Source of the DNA: a virus | IMG/VR virus record: IMGVR_UViG_3300043827_000628 | Coordinates: 1 to 64,000 of that record | Length of the DNA: 64,000 bases | Strand: one strand, 5' to 3' | In this document: piece after piece, positions 1-7,499 of the stretch | How positions within the stretch are numbered: position 1 is the first letter of the stretch | Layout of the letters: every line of letters begins with the position of its first letter | Translations under genes and position numbers: made by a program | Notes under the pieces: model-generated | Told to the model about the DNA's origin: nothing | Database searches by the model: none | Seen by the model: the letters and a program-made list of their open reading frames with translations, nothing else

Positions 1-1110
1 TCATATTTTGCCATGCGCAAAACTTTCATACATGCTGTTAGAGCTAACTTTTACAATTTTAATCTTATTCGTCCAAATTCCACCTCTCATTTCTTCTATC
101 GATCTAAAACCAAGATAACTCATCGCGCTTCTAAGACCATTTACAAAATCATATACAACATCCTCTAATGATTTGTTTTCTATAAGAGGAATAAGAGTAT
201 TGTCACCCTCAACAAAAAGATTCTTTTTGGTTCCGTCATATAATTCATAATCTTCAACAACGTCTTTGCTTGCCATTCCTCTATATTTTACAAATAATTT
301 GCCATCTTTTTCTATTATGTTTTCTTCATCTACGATATCTGCTAAACCTGCAAATATTCTACCGCAAATCGCTCCATCTGCACCCGCTGCAACAGCTTTA
401 ACTAAATCTCTTGGGTTTCTAATTCCTCCATCTGCAAGAATACTTGGTCTACTTTCTTCTTTAGGATTTTCATGTCTAAAGTAATCTAAATTTGCTAGTT
501 GAAAGTTTCTAACAGCTTTCCATGCATAGTATAGACCTGTAATGCTAGGGCATCCTATACCAGTCTTAATCTGAGTAAGACACATACTTCCTGGGCCGAT
601 TAGATGTCTAAATCCATCCGCCTCTAAATTTGCAAGACGATAAACGCTTTCTTTTGTAAGAGTATTTCCTACAATAATATCTTGGGTATAAGAAGATTGC
701 TTATACCATATAAGCAAATCTTCTACATTTTGAGATAATCCATTAGCTGTATCTAAGAAAAATATATCTGTATATGGTGCAATTATTGGCAACCTTGTCG
801 GAAAATCTTTTAGACCAATTGCGTTAATACAAAAATTACTCTGGTCTTTTATGTATTTTGATTTATTAGCTTGCTGCTCTGGAGTCATAAATCTATGCAA
901 TACTCCAGCGCCGCCAATTTTATTTATTTTTATGCAAGACTTAACAGAAGATACTGTATCCATAGGAGAAAGAATAATCGGTATATCAATATATTTGTTC
1001 TTGCATATTTTTGTGATTGTGCTGACTTCTTTTCTAGATGCTATATTAGAAAAGTTTGGTAATAACGCTATATCATCATAGCCTAATCCTTCTTCAATGT
1101 GTATTTTCAT
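1..1110 (-). CDS. IMP dehydrogenase / GMP reductase family protein
   Basis: A 369-residue TIM-barrel enzyme of the IMPDH/GMPR family, acting in purine nucleotide interconversion. The catalytic loop GPGSMCLTQ puts the nucleophile at about Cys177. The phosphate-binding segment ADGGIRNPRDL and the late YRGMASKD match IMPDH (YRGMGS). There are no CBS domains: bacterial IMPDH is usually near 490 residues, while GMP reductase is near 345, so this is either a GMP reductase or a CBS-less IMPDH. Sequence alone does not settle the reaction direction. The gene is the last of a tightly packed leftward operon with dCMP deaminase and a dUTPase-like protein, which suggests dNTP pool remodelling. The TGA stop occupies the first three bases of the window, so the gene is complete. 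Confidence 0.9.
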   Translation of the reverse strand: MKIHIEEGLGYDDIALLPNFSNIASRKEVSTITKICKNKYIDIPIILSPMDTVSSVKSCIKINKIGGAGVLHRFMTPEQQANKSKYIKDQSNFCINAIGLKDFPTRLPIIAPYTDIFFLDTANGLSQNVEDLLIWYKQSSYTQDIIVGNTLTKESVYRLANLEADGFRHLIGPGSMCLTQIKTGIGCPSITGLYYAWKAVRNFQLANLDYFRHENPKEESRPSILADGGIRNPRDLVKAVAAGADGAICGRIFAGLADIVDEENIIEKDGKLFVKYRGMASKDVVEDYELYDGTKKNLFVEGDNTLIPLIENKSLEDVVYDFVNGLRSAMSYLGFRSIEEMRGGIWTNKIKIVKVSSNSMYESFAHGKI

Positions 1111-1111
1111 A

Positions 1112-1408
1112 TTAAAACTCTAAGATAGACTTATCCTTTCTTTTCACATGTATAATCTGCACTTCTTCCTCTTTCTTAATCTTTTGTATGTCTTCTTTTG
1201 TTAAAAACTTATCTAAATTATTTCTAATATTATCTAAATAAGCTATAGAATTCTTATGGCAAGGGCATGACGGATTTTTAGAAATTTTTTCATAGAGTTC
1301 AGCAAAAATCTTCAATTGTCCATCTATACCTTTAAGGTTATAGGAATGGATCATTATAACTAATTCCCAGTGATGCTCTATTAAAAGTGTGTCTTTATCT
1401 GGATTCAT
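1112..1408 (-). CDS. hypothetical protein with a CPCH motif
   Basis: A 98-residue protein I do not recognise. It is mostly helical and charged, has a central CPCHKN motif (about residues 48-53) and a lysine/glutamate-rich C-terminal half. Two Cys and one His are too few for a full zinc site without a partner. It lies one base upstream of the IMPDH-like gene and overlaps the end of the preceding membrane-protein gene by 14 bases, so it is a co-transcribed operon member. No function is assigned. Confidence 0.6.
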   Translation of the reverse strand: MNPDKDTLLIEHHWELVIMIHSYNLKGIDGQLKIFAELYEKISKNPSCPCHKNSIAYLDNIRNNLDKFLTKEDIQKIKKEEEVQIIHVKRKDKSILEF

Positions 1409-1733
1409 ATTTTGATAATAGTAGTATTATTTTAAAGTATACTATACTTAATATATAAATCAAGCCAAAAAATTTTAAATCTATAAAATATACAAATGGC
1501 AATACTAACCAAAAATTTAAACAATAGGTACATGTAACTAATCTCACAAAAAAACAATTATAGTTAATAGATAAAAAGTTTACGAAAGAACTTACAACTC
1601 CAGCATTTTGAGCTTTTTTGTATTGCTTAACAATTGGTAAAAAGAAAAAATATTCAACAAAAACATTTGTCTGAAACCACACTAATAAAACGAAAGATAT
1701 AAAGAAAGATGCCAAAATTGCGTCAAGAATCAT
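1395..1733 (-). CDS. small integral membrane protein with a CxxC-W motif
   Basis: A 112-residue, very hydrophobic protein with three or four predicted membrane spans (about residues 5-25, 50-65, 72-88 and 90-106). Between the last spans is CTYCLNFW. This resembles small phage and bacterial membrane proteins with a C-x-x-C-x-x-x-W signature (DUF1360-like, from memory, not checked). It sits in the leftward operon between the exported repeat protein (4-base overlap) and the CPCH protein. A role in the host envelope is inferred from topology only. Confidence 0.6.
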   Translation of the reverse strand: MILDAILASFFISFVLLVWFQTNVFVEYFFFLPIVKQYKKAQNAGVVSSFVNFLSINYNCFFVRLVTCTYCLNFWLVLPFVYFIDLKFFGLIYILSIVYFKIILLLSKYESR

Positions 1734-2224
1734 TCTGGTGTTTCTGGATTATAAGACGGCTTGGTATCTCGTCTTAATGATTTTGAATATGTATAGCTAG
1801 AGCCTTCTATTGCGCTTGATTTCATATTTTGTTGTCTAGGCTCAATTGAAGTATGATTATAGATTAGTTTATCTGTGGGTTTTTCTTCTGCGGGTTCTAA
1901 AGCTGAAATATATCTATCTGGAAATTGTCTAGGAAAAACGCTATTAGTACTTGTAGTTCTATAAACTCCCCATTTTTGATTTGGATGATTGATTCCATAG
2001 TTTTCTTTACGAACGATATAAGTTGGAAATTGTCTATGAAAAATTGTGTTTGTACCAAAAGATTCAAATATCCAATATTCCTTGTCGCTCATCTTTCTAA
2101 TAGTCATTGATGGAAATTGTCGAGGAAAAACGCTATTTGTAGATGTTGTTCTTGTTATATAAGCTTCTTGATATTGCGCAAAAGTAGAATTTACAAATAT
2201 TAAAAATAATAATATATATTTCAT
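1730..2224 (-). CDS. exported protein with three FPRQFP-type repeats
   Basis: The start at 2224 is chosen because its ATG overlaps the upstream TGA stop (ATGA), and because it begins a good signal peptide (MKYILLFLIFVNSTFA, cleavage before QYQ). A longer frame from 2272 would bury that signal. The mature part carries three copies of a repeat, TTSTNSVFPRQFP twice and FGTNTIFHRQFP once, spaced about 33-35 residues apart. The C-terminal third is polar and probably disordered. No enzyme motif is seen. A phage-encoded exported repeat protein inside a nucleotide-metabolism operon is unusual; it may act in the host periplasm or at the cell surface. Confidence 0.65.
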   Translation of the reverse strand: MKYILLFLIFVNSTFAQYQEAYITRTTSTNSVFPRQFPSMTIRKMSDKEYWIFESFGTNTIFHRQFPTYIVRKENYGINHPNQKWGVYRTTSTNSVFPRQFPDRYISALEPAEEKPTDKLIYNHTSIEPRQQNMKSSAIEGSSYTYSKSLRRDTKPSYNPETPE

Positions 2225-2646
2225 GTTGTATCTTTTATTGAGTATTTTGTTATAGGAAATATAAGTAGCCAAGCAATTCTATCTCCGACATAAATATCAA
2301 TTTTAGTTTTTTCTCCAAAAAATCTTTCATGATCTGACATCATAATTGGACCTTTAGGTATATTAACATTCATTACCGCTAATTCCAATTCTTTTTTATC
2401 AGATGGTAATAAAATTTCTGAAAATGCATATAGTCCATTTTTAATATATAAATCTTTTTTAGATTGTACCAAACCAAAATATCCTTCTGGAACCTCTATC
2501 TCTAAAAAGGTTTTAATAAGTTTTCTTTCTCCTGGTGGAATATAACATCTTTCAGCACTAGATATAGAATATATAAATTCATCATGATCTTCTGTAAGAT
2601 TTTTTGCTTTGTCGTATAATCTTTTAAATTTAATTTCAGGATTCAT
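2221..2646 (-). CDS. dUTPase-superfamily protein, active site degenerate
   Basis: A 141-residue protein that follows the trimeric dUTPase / dCTP deaminase fold pattern: IPPGERKLIKTFLEIEVPEGYFGLV (motif 1 region), then QSKKDLYIKNGLYAF, and a terminal VGDRIAWLLIFPI strand like the GDRIAQLV of dUTPases. The catalytic motif that normally reads G-V-I-D-x-D-Y-R-G is replaced by LYAFSEILLPSDKKEL, so the conserved Asp is absent. The C-terminal glycine-rich P-loop-like motif is also missing. It may be a non-catalytic or regulatory relative, or have other nucleotide specificity. It lies directly downstream of dCMP deaminase with an 11-base overlap. Confidence 0.6.
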   Translation of the reverse strand: MNPEIKFKRLYDKAKNLTEDHDEFIYSISSAERCYIPPGERKLIKTFLEIEVPEGYFGLVQSKKDLYIKNGLYAFSEILLPSDKKELELAVMNVNIPKGPIMMSDHERFFGEKTKIDIYVGDRIAWLLIFPITKYSIKDTT

Positions 2647-3052
2647 ATTTTATTAAATTAATATTGTGAAATTTAAATACATCTTTAGATATGCAATCTC
2701 TTTCGTAATCTTCTAAGTATAAAACTTTTGAAATATTGTGTGATGCTATCATATTAGCGCAACTTGGGCAAGGTAAAAGAGTAACAGCTAAAAGATATGC
2801 CTTATGAATATCAACATTAGCTAGGGCATTTACTTCAGCATGAATTATATAATTTCTTCTATTCTCCCTATCACTCCAAAAATCTTGGCCTTTCGTATGA
2901 CCAGTCCTAATCCCATTATAGCCAACTCCAAGTACTCTGCCATTTTTATCTAATACACAAGCCCCCACTTTCTTATGAGGATCTTCTGATCTTTTAGATG
3001 CAGTAATAGCTATCTTAATTGCCATTTGATCAAATGATATTCTATTTTCCAT
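2636..3052 (-). CDS. deoxycytidylate (dCMP) deaminase
   Basis: A 138-residue zinc-dependent deaminase that would convert dCMP to dUMP, feeding thymidylate synthesis by the ThyX encoded at 43611. The zinc and catalytic motifs are intact: HAE at residues 71-73 and PCPSC at 94-98. The N-terminal region (ASKRSEDPHKKVGACVLDKNGRVLGVGYNG) is typical of the dCMP deaminase family rather than cytidine deaminase. The start at 3052 has an AGGGG Shine-Dalgarno sequence six bases upstream. It is the second gene of the leftward operon that starts near 3134. Confidence 0.92.
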   Translation of the reverse strand: MENRISFDQMAIKIAITASKRSEDPHKKVGACVLDKNGRVLGVGYNGIRTGHTKGQDFWSDRENRRNYIIHAEVNALANVDIHKAYLLAVTLLPCPSCANMIASHNISKVLYLEDYERDCISKDVFKFHNINLIKYES

Positions 3053-3125
3053 TAAGACCCCTACAGTTGTTTAAGATTAAGTAAAGAAATATACTAAATA
3101 ATATTATATTCGATAGAGCTTCCAT
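3042..3125 (-). CDS. 27-residue single-span membrane peptide
   Basis: A small frame starting MEALSNIILF and continuing through a hydrophobic span (about residues 6-18) to CRGLNGK. It ends 11 bases inside the dCMP deaminase gene, the same overlap style used throughout this operon. A longer frame running to 3278 would cross the divergent promoter and the + strand gene, so the 3125 start is preferred. The -10 hexamer TAAGAT on this strand ends nine bases upstream, giving a very short leader. The function is unknown; expression is inferred from position only. Confidence 0.45.
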   Translation of the reverse strand: MEALSNIILFSIFLYLILNNCRGLNGK

Positions 3126-3133
3126 ATTTAAAT

Positions 3134-3162
3134 ATCTTAACATTTTTATTATAAAAATGCAA
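3134..3162 (-). promoter_or_regulatory. sigma70-like promoter of the leftward operon
   Basis: On the minus strand, TTGCAT (3162-3157) is followed after exactly 17 bases by TAAGAT (3139-3134), with TG just before the -10. It faces the operon 3125 to 1. The same interval carries an opposing TATAAT for the + strand gene. Confidence 0.6.
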
Positions 3163-3171
3163 GTATTTTTA

Positions 3172-3177
3172 TATAAT
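3172..3177 (+). promoter_or_regulatory. -10-like TATAAT before the 142-residue gene
   Basis: TATAAT ends eight bases before the ATG at 3186. There is no good -35 hexamer at 16-18 bases and no Shine-Dalgarno sequence, so the transcript would be leaderless or nearly so if this is the -10 box. Confidence 0.4.
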
Positions 3178-3185
3178 ATAACTGG

Positions 3186-3614
3186 ATGACTATTGTTGAG
3201 GCTGCAAATAAGATTATAGAACATTTCAATAAAAAAGAGTCTTTTTGCATGGAAGAAGACTACAGAGACTTGATGCAAATATCCGAAACTCCAGATGAAG
3301 ATAAGATAGCTTTTATACTGGCCTTAGAAGATCTAGAGAAGAATGATTTTGTAAAATCTCATAACTATAATAAAAAAAGAATTTATATATTAAAAAAACC
3401 TTTAAATTCATTTGATCAAAACATTACTCTCAGTGGTTTTACTTGTAATATGATAGGCAAAGTTATAAATGATTTCTGCGATAAGATAAAAGATAAAAGA
3501 GATTATTGTGATACCAGAAATATTAATGAAAAAGATATAAGAAATTTAATATTTTTAGCTTCTTTAAATACAACAACTAACCAAGGAAATGAAAATGTAA
3601 TTGACAAAGTCTAA
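3186..3614 (+). CDS. hypothetical protein, possibly winged-helix-like
   Basis: A 142-residue protein I do not recognise. The first 80 residues read as helices followed by a short beta hairpin (FVKSHNYNKKRIYILKK), which could be a winged-helix-like fold, but no family is identified. The C-terminal part is charged (DFCDKIKDKRDYCDTRNINEKDI). It is the first gene of the rightward block before dNMP kinase. The kinase promoter lies in its last codons, so the two may be transcribed separately. Confidence 0.6.
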   Translation: MTIVEAANKIIEHFNKKESFCMEEDYRDLMQISETPDEDKIAFILALEDLEKNDFVKSHNYNKKRIYILKKPLNSFDQNITLSGFTCNMIGKVINDFCDKIKDKRDYCDTRNINEKDIRNLIFLASLNTTTNQGNENVIDKV

Positions 3615-3629
3615 AAGATGTGGTAGTAT
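3601..3629 (+). promoter_or_regulatory. sigma70-like promoter of the dNMP kinase gene
   Basis: TTGACA (3601-3606), a 17-base spacer, and TAGTAT (3624-3629) with TG one base upstream of the -10. This is one of the best host-type promoters in the window. It begins inside the 3' end of the preceding gene and lies nine bases before the kinase ATG. Confidence 0.7.
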
Positions 3630-3636
3630 ATACTAC
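3623..3636. promoter_or_regulatory. palindromic operator candidate
   Basis: GTAGTATATACTAC is a perfect 14-base palindrome. It covers the -10 box and the expected transcription start of the 3601 promoter, the usual place for a repressor operator. No regulator gene is identified nearby, so the function is inferred from symmetry and position. Confidence 0.4.
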
Positions 3637-3638
3637 TA

Positions 3639-4232
3639 ATGCAAAATAAAATTATTGGGGTTTCTGGATGTGCAAGATCTGGCAAAGATACGTTCTTTAA
3701 TATATTAAAAAAATATATTCCGGAAGTAGAACAAGTTGCATTAGCTTTCGAATTAAAAAAAGACTTAGATGATTTTTTGAAATCTAAAATAGGAATATCT
3801 GTATTTACAGACGATACAAAAGAAAAAAACCTAATTCGTGGTTTAATGGTAGAATACGGAAAAATAAAAAGACAACAAACTGAAGGAACTTATTGGACTT
3901 GCTTAGCTCAAAAGAAAATTAATGAAATATTAAGGAGTGATAAGATTCCTGTTGTTACAGATGTAAGATATGACATTTACCCAAAAGATGAGTTCTTTTG
4001 GTTGAAAGAGCAAAACAATGGGGCGCTAGTACATATTACTCGGATGTTTGGAAATGATGAAATTCCACCTGCTAACGAAGAAGAATCTATTAATAATGAA
4101 AAGTTAAAAACTAAAGCTGATTATTCTATAAGATGGAATACTGTAGAACCCAATCATAAAGCTTTAGATGATAATCATCTTAATGAAAATGTAAAAGGGT
4201 TTATAAAATACTATGCAAAATTTAGAAAATAA
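3639..4232 (+). CDS. deoxynucleoside monophosphate kinase-like protein
   Basis: A 197-residue P-loop kinase that would phosphorylate dNMPs for phage DNA synthesis. The Walker A motif GCARSGKDT is at residues 10-18, followed by a helical lid region (MVEYGKIKRQQTEGTYWTCLA) and VVTDVRYDIYPKDEFFWLKE, a pattern shared with T4 gp1-type dNMP kinases (IxDVRFxxExxxI). The C-terminal region ADYSIRWN resembles the ADxxIxN core of that family. The length is slightly below T4 gp1 (about 241). It overlaps the sigma-like gene by 20 bases. Confidence 0.8.
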   Translation: MQNKIIGVSGCARSGKDTFFNILKKYIPEVEQVALAFELKKDLDDFLKSKIGISVFTDDTKEKNLIRGLMVEYGKIKRQQTEGTYWTCLAQKKINEILRSDKIPVVTDVRYDIYPKDEFFWLKEQNNGALVHITRMFGNDEIPPANEEESINNEKLKTKADYSIRWNTVEPNHKALDDNHLNENVKGFIKYYAKFRK

Positions 4233-4818
4233 AACTGATAAATATTTAGTACGAAAAGTCCAAAAAGAAAACTGCGAAGATAGTTTAAAGATATTAATAA
4301 ATAGACATACGCCGATATGTTTTAAAATATATAAAAAATATATTGCATCTTTTAATATTAAAAATATAGATGTAAATGAAATATATCAGCAAAAAGATTA
4401 TATAATATATAGAACTATTAAGTCTTTCAAAAATAATAAAAAAACTAAATTTTCTACTTGGTTAGCTAATCAAATAAGATATCAATGTTTAAACGCTATC
4501 AATAAAAAAGAAGATCTTACATATATGAATTATCCTGAACTTCAATTTATCATAGATAAAGCGCAACCTAAAGATAATAACAATGAAAAATTAAACGAAT
4601 TAAGAGAATATATCAATTCATTGCTGCAGCAATTAAAAGATAGAAGAATATCAAAAATATTTAATATGCGTTATTTTGAAACAGATTTGAATCAGACGTG
4701 GACTAAAATTGGTAAAAGAATGAATATGAGCACTCAAAATGCAATCAATCTTCATAATAAAGGCGTTCGAATATTAAAAAATAAATTGACAAGTAAGGAT
4801 TTGTTTGATAGAATTTAA
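4213..4818 (+). CDS. sigma70/ECF-like RNA polymerase sigma factor
   Basis: A 201-residue protein with the two-domain layout of a small sigma factor. Residues about 20-98 look like region 2 (ILINRHTPICFKIYKKYI, then KTKFSTWLANQIRYQCLNAINKK, matching the F-x-T-W-L-x-x-I-x-R-N pattern). Residues about 140-195 look like a region 4 helix-turn-helix (MRYFETDLNQTWTKIGKRMNMSTQNAINLHNKGVRILK). Such a protein would direct host RNA polymerase to phage promoters, as T4 gp55 does. The GTGTAA motif found before many genes here is a possible target. That link is inferred. Confidence 0.75.
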   Translation: MQNLENKTDKYLVRKVQKENCEDSLKILINRHTPICFKIYKKYIASFNIKNIDVNEIYQQKDYIIYRTIKSFKNNKKTKFSTWLANQIRYQCLNAINKKEDLTYMNYPELQFIIDKAQPKDNNNEKLNELREYINSLLQQLKDRRISKIFNMRYFETDLNQTWTKIGKRMNMSTQNAINLHNKGVRILKNKLTSKDLFDRI

Positions 4819-4839
4819 AAATAAGGAGATACAAAATAA

Positions 4840-5160
4840 ATGAAAGAAAATAACAAAACTGATTGGTCGAAGTTAGAACTAGGTGCTCTTTGGAAGAGAA
4901 AGAGCGCGACCCAAACATATCTAAGTGGATATATTAAAGTCGATGAGCTTGGTACTCAAAAAGAAGTTAAGGTTATAGTTTTCTCTAATAAGAGTAAAAA
5001 GGATAATGAGAAAGCTCCAGATTTTAGAGTATATCTATCTGAGCCAAGAAATACTTCTTCTGAAGATTCAACAAAAGCTCCAGTAAAGAATCAAGTAAAA
5101 CTTGTTCAAAAGAAAGCACCAGTTACTGTATCGGAATTTGAAGACGAAGATATTCTGTGA
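4840..5160 (+). CDS. DUF736-like phage protein with acidic tail
   Basis: A 106-residue protein. Its core (LGALWKRKSATQTYLSGYI, then VFSNKSKKDNEKAPDFRVYLSEPR) matches small DUF736-type proteins common in phages and plasmids, whose function is unknown. The C-terminus is acidic (EFEDEDIL), a feature often seen in ssDNA-binding or replication-associated proteins. A strong Shine-Dalgarno sequence, AAGGAGAT, precedes the ATG. The stop overlaps the GTG start of the next gene (GTGA), implying translational coupling. Confidence 0.7.
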   Translation: MKENNKTDWSKLELGALWKRKSATQTYLSGYIKVDELGTQKEVKVIVFSNKSKKDNEKAPDFRVYLSEPRNTSSEDSTKAPVKNQVKLVQKKAPVTVSEFEDEDIL

Positions 5161-6245
5161 GCAAAAACTTAGCATTACATTTACCTGTTAATGCTGTAAG
5201 TTTCGGGCAGGTTTCAGTTGGTATTCTTAGAGAATTCTACAGAAGAAAACTGGAGCCTTGCCTATTTTTAATTGGTAATCAAGCAGATCTTGGCGTCTAT
5301 AATGTAGATTCTGATTTTTCACAGTGGATACAGAATTGTATTAATAAATCTCTAAAAGATCACAAAAGATCAAATCCTATATTTAAACTATGGCATATCA
5401 ATGGATCTTTTGAGTCTTATAGTGATAAGCAAATTCTTTTATCATTTTACGAGCTTGATTCTCCAACCGCAGAAGAGATTAATATTCTAAAGAATAATCA
5501 CAAGGTATTAGTATCATCAGAATATACGAAAAAAGTTTTTGAAGATAGTGGAAGTTTAAATGTTGATTATCTACCATTAGCGTTTGATTCTCATAGTTTT
5601 TCCGTAAAGGATACTGCTAAAGTTCTTAATGACAGAATCACTTTTAATGTAGTTGGTAAATTGGAAAGAAGAAAGCATCATGCAAAAATAATTAAATCTT
5701 GGGCAAGTAAATATGGTAATAAAAAAGATTACTATTTAAATTGCTCTATCTATAATCACTTTATTAAACCAGAGGATCAACAGAAGCTAATTGCATCTAT
5801 TTTAGAAAATCAGAAGTTTTTCAATATTAACTTCTTGGGCTTTATGCCTACAAATAGCATTTATAATGATTATCTAAATTCAGCAGATGTTATTATTGGC
5901 ATGAGTGGAGGCGAAGGTTGGGGATTGCCAGAGTTTAATAGTCTATGCTTGGGTAAGCATGGAGTTATATTAAATGCTCATGCATATAAAAGCTGGGCTA
6001 ATGAAGAAAATTCTGTTCTAGTAAATCCCAGCGGTAAAATTCAATCTTATGACAACCTGTTCTTTAAGAAAGGTACTCCATATAATCAAGGCAATATCTT
6101 TGATTTTAATCATAATGAATTCCTTTCCGCCTGTGATAAAGCTGTAGAAAGAGTTAAATCTAATAGAGTAAATCAAGCTGGTTTAAAATTACAAAATAAA
6201 TTTACTTATCAAAAAATGGTTGACTCCATATTAAGTTATGCCTGA
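5157..6245 (+). CDS. glycosyltransferase, GT4-like (GT-B fold)
   Basis: A 362-residue protein with a GT-B fold pattern. The N-terminal acceptor domain includes HLPVNAVSFGQVSVGILREFY and LLSFYELDSPTAEEINIL. The nucleotide-sugar domain begins near residue 160 (FNVVGKLERRKHHAKIIKSW) and contains the GT4 signature MSGGEGWGLPEFNSLCLGKHGVILNAHAYKSW, with the E-x7-E-like element at about residues 253-260. It starts with GTG overlapping the upstream TGA. It probably glycosylates a host surface or phage component; the substrate cannot be read from the sequence. Confidence 0.8.
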   Translation: MSKNLALHLPVNAVSFGQVSVGILREFYRRKLEPCLFLIGNQADLGVYNVDSDFSQWIQNCINKSLKDHKRSNPIFKLWHINGSFESYSDKQILLSFYELDSPTAEEINILKNNHKVLVSSEYTKKVFEDSGSLNVDYLPLAFDSHSFSVKDTAKVLNDRITFNVVGKLERRKHHAKIIKSWASKYGNKKDYYLNCSIYNHFIKPEDQQKLIASILENQKFFNINFLGFMPTNSIYNDYLNSADVIIGMSGGEGWGLPEFNSLCLGKHGVILNAHAYKSWANEENSVLVNPSGKIQSYDNLFFKKGTPYNQGNIFDFNHNEFLSACDKAVERVKSNRVNQAGLKLQNKFTYQKMVDSILSYA

Positions 6246-6588
6246 GTATCTCTATCAGAATCCAGATACTGAAGAAGTTAAAAGTATTATTCAAAGTATT
6301 CATGATGTCCATGAGTATATTGATAACAAAGGAGTTAAATGGCTTAGAGTATATACTGTCCCACAGATGGGCGTAGATACAAAGATGGATTCATCAACAG
6401 ATTCTAAAACATTTTCAGAAAAGACCAAGAATAAGAGAGGTACTTTAGGAGATCTTTTTGATCAGAGCAAAGAATTATCTGAGGCTAGGAAAAAGATGTA
6501 CGGAAAAGATCCAGTCAAGAAGAAGTATTGGGATGACTGGAGCAAAAAGCGTAAAGGCAAAAAACATCCAGAGATGTTTAAGGATTAA
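6238..6588 (+). CDS. conserved phage protein, MPEYLYxNPxT type
   Basis: A 116-residue protein beginning MPEYLYQNPDTEEVKSIIQS, followed by HEYIDNKGVKWLRVYTVPQMGVDTK. The N-terminus resembles FmdB-type proteins, but the C-x-x-C zinc ribbon is absent. The C-terminal half is very basic (KKYWDDWSKKRKGKKHPEMF). I recall similar small proteins in other large phages, with no known function. It overlaps the glycosyltransferase gene by eight bases and is the last rightward gene before a convergent pair, with only two bases between the facing stops. Confidence 0.65.
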   Translation: MPEYLYQNPDTEEVKSIIQSIHDVHEYIDNKGVKWLRVYTVPQMGVDTKMDSSTDSKTFSEKTKNKRGTLGDLFDQSKELSEARKKMYGKDPVKKKYWDDWSKKRKGKKHPEMFKD

Positions 6589-6590
6589 AT

Positions 6591-6854
6591 TTAAACAAAA
6601 TTTAAATCTAATTCTAGCTTACTTACTGCTTGTCCTCTATCAAATCTTTTGATAAAATTTGTTCCTTCTTTTGGGATTTCAGCATGATAAGATTTACCAT
6701 TATTAAGACTAATCTTAATGTGATCTGCTAAAACAGAAACAGTTTTTAGATTACGAATATTATCTTTAAGAGAACGAGCTATTGCACAATTTTCTGGATT
6801 AGCTAATTCGCCTTCTTTAATATTCTTATTTGTTACTTTGATTTGTTTATTCAT
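6591..6854 (-). CDS. conserved small phage hypothetical
   Basis: An 87-residue protein (MNKQIKVTNKNIKEGELANPENCAIARSL...). The pattern of a short basic strand, an NPENCAIARSL segment, a beta-rich middle and a terminal FIKRFDRGQAVSKLELDL is one I recall from uncharacterised phage and bacterial proteins. The conserved Cys is about residue 23. A very strong ribosome binding site (AGAGGAGG) precedes the start, suggesting high translation. It overlaps the stop of the upstream gene. Confidence 0.65.
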   Translation of the reverse strand: MNKQIKVTNKNIKEGELANPENCAIARSLKDNIRNLKTVSVLADHIKISLNNGKSYHAEIPKEGTNFIKRFDRGQAVSKLELDLNFV

Positions 6855-7492
6855 TCTTTTACCTCCTCTATTTTATACTCATAGTTATCATTATCTTCTG
6901 TTACCCATTTTGGGCAATTCTCTACGGTATAAATCTCACTATTGACTTTACGCTCTATTAAATTTTGGCCTTGTTTTGTAACATAATTTGGATCATATAC
7001 TTTGATTCTATTATTAGGCTGTATTCCAAAATTACCATTATCTAATTGTATTACATGCCCACATTTATGTTGTCCAGGATTTTCACTAAATCCAAAATTG
7101 AGTTCATTGAAATCACTATGAGCCCAATCTAAAGTAAATAAATAGGTTCCTAAATATTCTTTGCCACTTCTAGCTAAAAATTTAATTTTTTTATTTTGTA
7201 ATAATGAGAATTTTGTTACGGCTATATGATAGCTAAAACTATCCCATAGTTCTAATTCATGAAGATCTTGCTCTAGTGTTCCTTCTTTTGTGCAAAACGC
7301 ACTAATAGGTGCATGCCACCAAATCCCACCGTCTTCCATCAAAAAATTAAAAAGTGGTACTTGACTTGGCAGACTAGTGACTCCAAAGATTAGGCATGAA
7401 AAATATTTATCGTGAGAATCCTTTTGATTTCTTAAGTAATTTCCGCGAACAAAACATTCAATCGGGGGTATGTTAGCGTTTAAAAATGCCAT
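6851..7492 (-). CDS. conserved phage hypothetical protein
   Basis: A 213-residue protein starting MAFLNANIPPIECFVRGNYL. It has a well-conserved-looking globular core (LMEDGGIWWHAPISAFC, DLHELELWDSFSYHIAVTKF, CGHVIQLDNGNFGIQPNNRI). I recall close relatives in other large phages but no function. The motif GTGTAAATAA lies 17 bases before the start on the same strand and there is no Shine-Dalgarno sequence, as for other genes of the putative late class. Confidence 0.65.
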   Translation of the reverse strand: MAFLNANIPPIECFVRGNYLRNQKDSHDKYFSCLIFGVTSLPSQVPLFNFLMEDGGIWWHAPISAFCTKEGTLEQDLHELELWDSFSYHIAVTKFSLLQNKKIKFLARSGKEYLGTYLFTLDWAHSDFNELNFGFSENPGQHKCGHVIQLDNGNFGIQPNNRIKVYDPNYVTKQGQNLIERKVNSEIYTVENCPKWVTEDNDNYEYKIEEVKE

Positions 7493-7499
7493 CGTTAAT

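Noticed and set aside
3126-3278. Upstream extension of the small membrane peptide frame (to 78 residues)
   Set aside because: It would overlap the divergent promoter and the start of the + strand gene. The shorter 27-residue form fits the promoter position.
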